NCBI GenBank assembly: GCA_031278315.1
Contig: JAITKS010000046.1
Coordinates: 1 to 8,875, forward strand
DNA from: Planctomycetaceae bacterium
GTDB lineage: Bacteria; Planctomycetota; Planctomycetia; Pirellulales; Thermoguttaceae
Direction of reading: 5' to 3'
Length of the DNA: 8,875 nucleotides
Shown here: positions 6,672-8,875 of the stretch, piece after piece
How the letters are laid out: each line of letters starts with the position of its first letter
Position numbering within the stretch: position 1 is the first letter of the stretch
Program-made: the position numbers and the translations under genes
The notes under the pieces: model-generated
Databases searched by the model: none
What the model saw: only the letters and a program-made list of their open reading frames with translations
What the model was told of the DNA's origin: nothing

Positions 6672-7418
6672 ATGGTTCGTGTGTTTTGTATTGCCAATCA
6701 GAAAGGCGGAGTTGGAAAGACGACGACAGCAATCTCACTTGCGGATGCAATTGCCAAGTCGGGAGCGAGGACATTGCTTATTGATCTTGATCCTCAGTGT
6801 AATGCTACAAGTGGTCTAGGATTTCAACCTACTAATTCTCATCCTCTTGTTTCCGAGTCAGCATTTTCGGGGAGTTTGATCGATACCGGTACGCCGGCAT
6901 TGAAATTGTTGCCCGGCAGCAGAAAATTCGCTGATATCGAAATTCTGACACAAAACGATTCACAAAAATCAAAGCGGATTCAACAACAATTATTCGACGA
7001 GATGAGCGTTTACGAATATGTGTTGATTGATTCGCCGCCGTCGCTTGGTCATTTAACGCAGATCGCTTTGGCTGCTTCAAACGAAGTATTTATGCCGATT
7101 CAATGTGAATTTTTTGCGATGGAAGGACTAGTGCGAATGATTGAAATAATCAAAAAAATTATGGAACTCAAATCCGGCAGCTTAAAGTTTGGCGGAATTG
7201 TATTGACGATGTACGATATTACTTTAGAGTTGACTCATGAAGTAGATCGGGAAGTGCGTAATTTTTTCGGCGAAATCGTGTTCAAAACAGTTATACCGCG
7301 GGATGTCGCAATAAGTGAGGCACCGAGTCATGGGCTATCGGTTATCGATTATGCACCGAAATCACGCGGTACAAGGGCATATATAGAACTTTGTATGGAG
7401 GTATTGGAACGTGGCTAA
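6672..7418 (+). CDS. parA: Chromosome-partitioning ATPase ParA (Soj family)
   Basis: This 248-residue ATPase binds DNA non-specifically in its ATP form and, with ParB, separates replicated origins. It carries the deviant Walker A KGGVGKTT (11-18), Walker A' DLDPQCN (38-44) and Walker B VLIDSPPSLG (117-126). The C-terminal block (VIPRDVAISEAPSHG, then KSRGTRAY) is typical of chromosomal Soj/ParA. The length is normal for short, type Ib-like ParA without an N-terminal helix-turn-helix, which means it is unlikely to repress its own promoter as plasmid type Ia proteins do. Its 3' end overlaps parB by 8 bp. It is preceded by 240 bp of non-coding DNA containing element C, so the pair probably has its own promoter. 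Confidence 0.96.
   Translation: MVRVFCIANQKGGVGKTTTAISLADAIAKSGARTLLIDLDPQCNATSGLGFQPTNSHPLVSESAFSGSLIDTGTPALKLLPGSRKFADIEILTQNDSQKSKRIQQQLFDEMSVYEYVLIDSPPSLGHLTQIALAASNEVFMPIQCEFFAMEGLVRMIEIIKKIMELKSGSLKFGGIVLTMYDITLELTHEVDREVRNFFGEIVFKTVIPRDVAISEAPSHGLSVIDYAPKSRGTRAYIELCMEVLERG
7397..7401 (+). promoter_or_regulatory. Ribosome binding site for parB inside parA
   Basis: GGAGG lies 9 bases before the GTG at 7411, within the last codons of parA. It supports GTG as the parB start and suggests translational coupling of the two genes. Confidence 0.7.
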
Positions 7419-8439
7419 AGAAAAACGTTTAGGACGAGGATTAGAAGCTCTGCTAGGTAAAGTAGGCGGAGTAGAACAAAATCAACTCGATGAAATCGAC
7501 ACTGTAACATCGCAAAATGCTGATTCAGATTGGCTCTTGCAACAACATCTGGCTGATCAAAAACCGAATACAATTGACATCTCGTTAATTGAACCGAATC
7601 CTTTTCAACCGCGTCAAGAATTTGACGAATCGGAACTAGAACAATTAGCAAACAGTTTGCAAACACATGGTTTATTACAACCGGTTGTTGTTCGACGAGT
7701 TGCAATAGATAATTCGGAACGGTTCCAAATTATCGCAGGTGAAAGACGATACCGTGCAGCAATGCAGTTAGGTTGGAGCGAATTACCGGTACATTGTCTA
7801 AATGCTGATGACCGGACGATGATTGAAATCGCTTTGACTGAAAATGTACAACGAAAAGATTTGAATGCTATCGAAAAAGCTATTGCTTTCGCAAAATACT
7901 TGGAAGTGTACGGAGGAACTCACGAAGAATTAGCAAAACGGCTAGAACTCGACCGCTCAACCGTTACGAATTTAATAAGACTGCTCGACTTGGACTCAAA
8001 ACTACAAGAAAGTGTACGTAAAGGTGAATTGACAATGGGACACGCAAGAGCACTTTTATCTTTAGAGAAATTTGAACAAGTTGAAATCGCTAATCGAATC
8101 AAATCTGAATCGTGGAGTGTAAGAGAAACAGAACGATTTGTACGCGAATTATTAGATTCAGATTCAGCAAATGAAAATGAAACAAATAATGACATCGATG
8201 CGGAGAATACAATCTGGAGTGTCGTAGATCAAGAAGGTAATAAACACAAAGTTAAAAAACAGAGTGAACAAGTAATACAACTCGAAGAAGATTTCAGAAT
8301 GCGGCTTGGCGGAGTAAAAGTAAAATTGTTACAAAAAAGTGACAAAGGAAACGGCAAGTTAGTTATATCTTTTTCGAATCATGCAGAGTTTGAAAGAATT
8401 TATACGGCAATTTGTAAAAACTCCAAAGCTGTTGGATAA
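7411..8439 (+). CDS. parB: Chromosome-partitioning protein ParB (Spo0J family)
   Basis: This 342-residue CTP-dependent DNA clamp loads at parS sites and works with ParA. The N-terminus AKEKRLGRGLEALLG is the conserved ParA-interaction box, which confirms the GTG start. The ParB/Srx domain spans about 55-150 with IEPNPFQPR, GERRYRAA (110-117) and TENVQRKDLN (143-152). The helix-turn-helix is at about 169-192 (HEELAKRLELDRSTVTNLIRLL), followed by the linker helices with MGHARALL. An acidic, Asn-rich stretch (about 249-265) leads to the C-terminal dimerisation region (about 288-336). All key motifs are present and the length is normal to slightly long. It is coupled to parA. No classical parS palindrome (TGTTTCACGTGAAACA) was seen anywhere in the window by eye. 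Confidence 0.96.
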   Translation: MAKEKRLGRGLEALLGKVGGVEQNQLDEIDTVTSQNADSDWLLQQHLADQKPNTIDISLIEPNPFQPRQEFDESELEQLANSLQTHGLLQPVVVRRVAIDNSERFQIIAGERRYRAAMQLGWSELPVHCLNADDRTMIEIALTENVQRKDLNAIEKAIAFAKYLEVYGGTHEELAKRLELDRSTVTNLIRLLDLDSKLQESVRKGELTMGHARALLSLEKFEQVEIANRIKSESWSVRETERFVRELLDSDSANENETNNDIDAENTIWSVVDQEGNKHKVKKQSEQVIQLEEDFRMRLGGVKVKLLQKSDKGNGKLVISFSNHAEFERIYTAICKNSKAVG

Positions 8440-8529
8440 AATCAAATAGGGAAGTTCTAAAAAACTTGTATAAAAATTTGTTGTTATACTTTTCACATTT
8501 TAAATTTCGGTATTCGTTTTAGACTAAGC

Positions 8530-8546
8530 TCGCCCTGAAAGGGCGA
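8530..8546. terminator. GC-rich hairpin downstream of parB, possible terminator
   Basis: TCGCCCT and AGGGCGA form a 7-bp stem with a GAA loop, the only GC-rich structure in the spacer. A run of six T residues begins about 12 bases later, further than normal for an intrinsic terminator. It may instead be a palindromic intergenic repeat; compare the 7-bp stem with 3-base loop at 270-286. Confidence 0.4.
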
Positions 8547-8562
8547 ATTCATAGACAATTTT

Positions 8563-8591
8563 TTGACTCAAAAACAAGTTGTATTTATTAA
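8563..8591 (+). promoter_or_regulatory. Possible promoter of the gene starting at 8748
   Basis: TTGACT (8563-8568) and TATTAA (8586-8591) are separated by 17 bases. A perfect TTGACA also lies at 8610-8615 but has no good -10 at the right distance. The DNA is so AT-rich that such matches are expected by chance. Confidence 0.25.
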
Positions 8592-8635
8592 AAAATATTT
8601 CAACGTTTATTGACAATATTTTAAATTACAAAAAA

Positions 8636-8671
8636 TAAAAAATGAATTTTAAAGTGTAATTGGTATATTAC
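8636..8671 (+). repeat. Dispersed 36-bp intergenic repeat, copy 2
   Basis: This matches 581-616 at 34 of 36 positions and in the same orientation, with core GAATTTTAAAGTGTAATTG. The flanking sequences differ apart from T/A runs, so the repeated unit has fairly sharp limits. No terminal repeats of its own are visible. Confidence 0.7.
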
Positions 8672-8701
8672 TCATTTTTTAAACATCACAATAATTTTCT
8701 T

Positions 8702-8735
8702 ATTAACAATTAACAAATTAACATTAACAATTAAC
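8702..8735. repeat. TTAAC-rich direct-repeat tract
   Basis: ATTAACAATTAAC, AAATTAACATTAAC and AATTAACC follow each other, a run of TTAAC copies at 5- to 7-base spacing. It ends 12 bases before the ATG at 8748. It could be simple-sequence drift or a binding array; nothing distinguishes the two. Confidence 0.5.
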
Positions 8736-8747
8736 CAACTAATTTTT

Positions 8748-8875
8748 ATGACCTATAAACAAAATGCATCTTTATTCAATTTATCGGCTGATAATGCTGA
8801 TAATAACAAGACTGATAATAAAAGTAATCAGCGTAAGTTTACGGATTGGCATCGTGCTTTTGCTAGCGCAATGCA
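8748..8875 (+). CDS. Start of an unidentified protein gene, cut by the window end
   Basis: An open frame starts at ATG 8748 and continues to the end, giving 42 codons without a stop. The product begins MTYKQNASLFNLSADNADNN and continues with a hydrophilic, Asn/Asp/Lys-rich stretch, then RKFTDWHRAFASAM, which looks like the start of a folded domain. There is no signal peptide, membrane segment or motif recognised. No Shine-Dalgarno is visible, since the leader is the TTAAC tract. It may be real because codon use resembles its neighbours, but its function cannot be stated from this fragment. Confidence 0.5.
   Translation, partial: MTYKQNASLFNLSADNADNNKTDNKSNQRKFTDWHRAFASAM

Larger units (their letters stand above)
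8440..8747. other. Non-coding spacer between parB and the next gene
   Basis: This AT-rich stretch contains no credible gene. Apart from the features listed separately (hairpin, possible promoter, 36-bp repeat, TTAAC tract), it holds a weak inverted repeat, GTATAA/TTATAC, at about 8468-8489 just after parB. It has no good T-run and is not a convincing terminator. Confidence 0.6.

Overview
The window is AT-rich bacterial DNA, roughly one third G+C by eye. It carries six complete protein genes and the start of a seventh. The mix suggests a planctomycete-like bacterium with low G+C: a secreted PhoPQ-activated (PqaA-type) hydrolase, a large membrane-anchored GTPase, a polysaccharide-type ABC exporter and a chromosomal-type parAB pair. 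This placement is an inference from family habits and is not proven by any marker gene here. No rRNA, tRNA, CRISPR array or intact transposase is visible.

Layout. Bases 1-669 hold no credible gene. They contain a triple 39-bp hairpin repeat, a short GC-rich hairpin, a GATAA microsatellite, a MITE-like element (A, 359-580) and a dispersed 36-bp repeat. Bases 670-2978 are two minus-strand genes, a Wzt/TagH-type ABC ATPase and, upstream of it in transcription, the exported PqaA-family hydrolase. Bases 2979-3571 hold the pqaA leader, several small inverted repeats and element B (3322-3544), an inverted and more decayed copy of element A. Bases 3572-6431 are two plus-strand genes, the GTPase and a Wzm/TagG-type ABC permease. 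Bases 6432-6671 hold a diverged third relative of the elements (C) and the parA leader. Bases 6672-8439 are parA and parB, overlapping by 8 bp. Bases 8440-8747 are non-coding with a hairpin, a second copy of the 36-bp repeat and an AT-rich repeat tract. An unidentified gene begins at 8748 and runs off the window.

How the parts fit. The ATPase and the permease look like the two halves of one exporter of undecaprenyl-linked polysaccharide or a similar glycan. Such genes are normally adjacent, but here they lie about 4 kb apart on opposite strands. Elements A and B exactly bracket the pqaA-ATPase block in inverted orientation. Flipping that block would put pqaA, the ATPase, the GTPase and the permease on one strand in a row. 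This makes an element-mediated inversion a reasonable explanation for the split and a testable structural variant. parA and parB form the usual segregation operon, but no canonical parS was noticed by eye.
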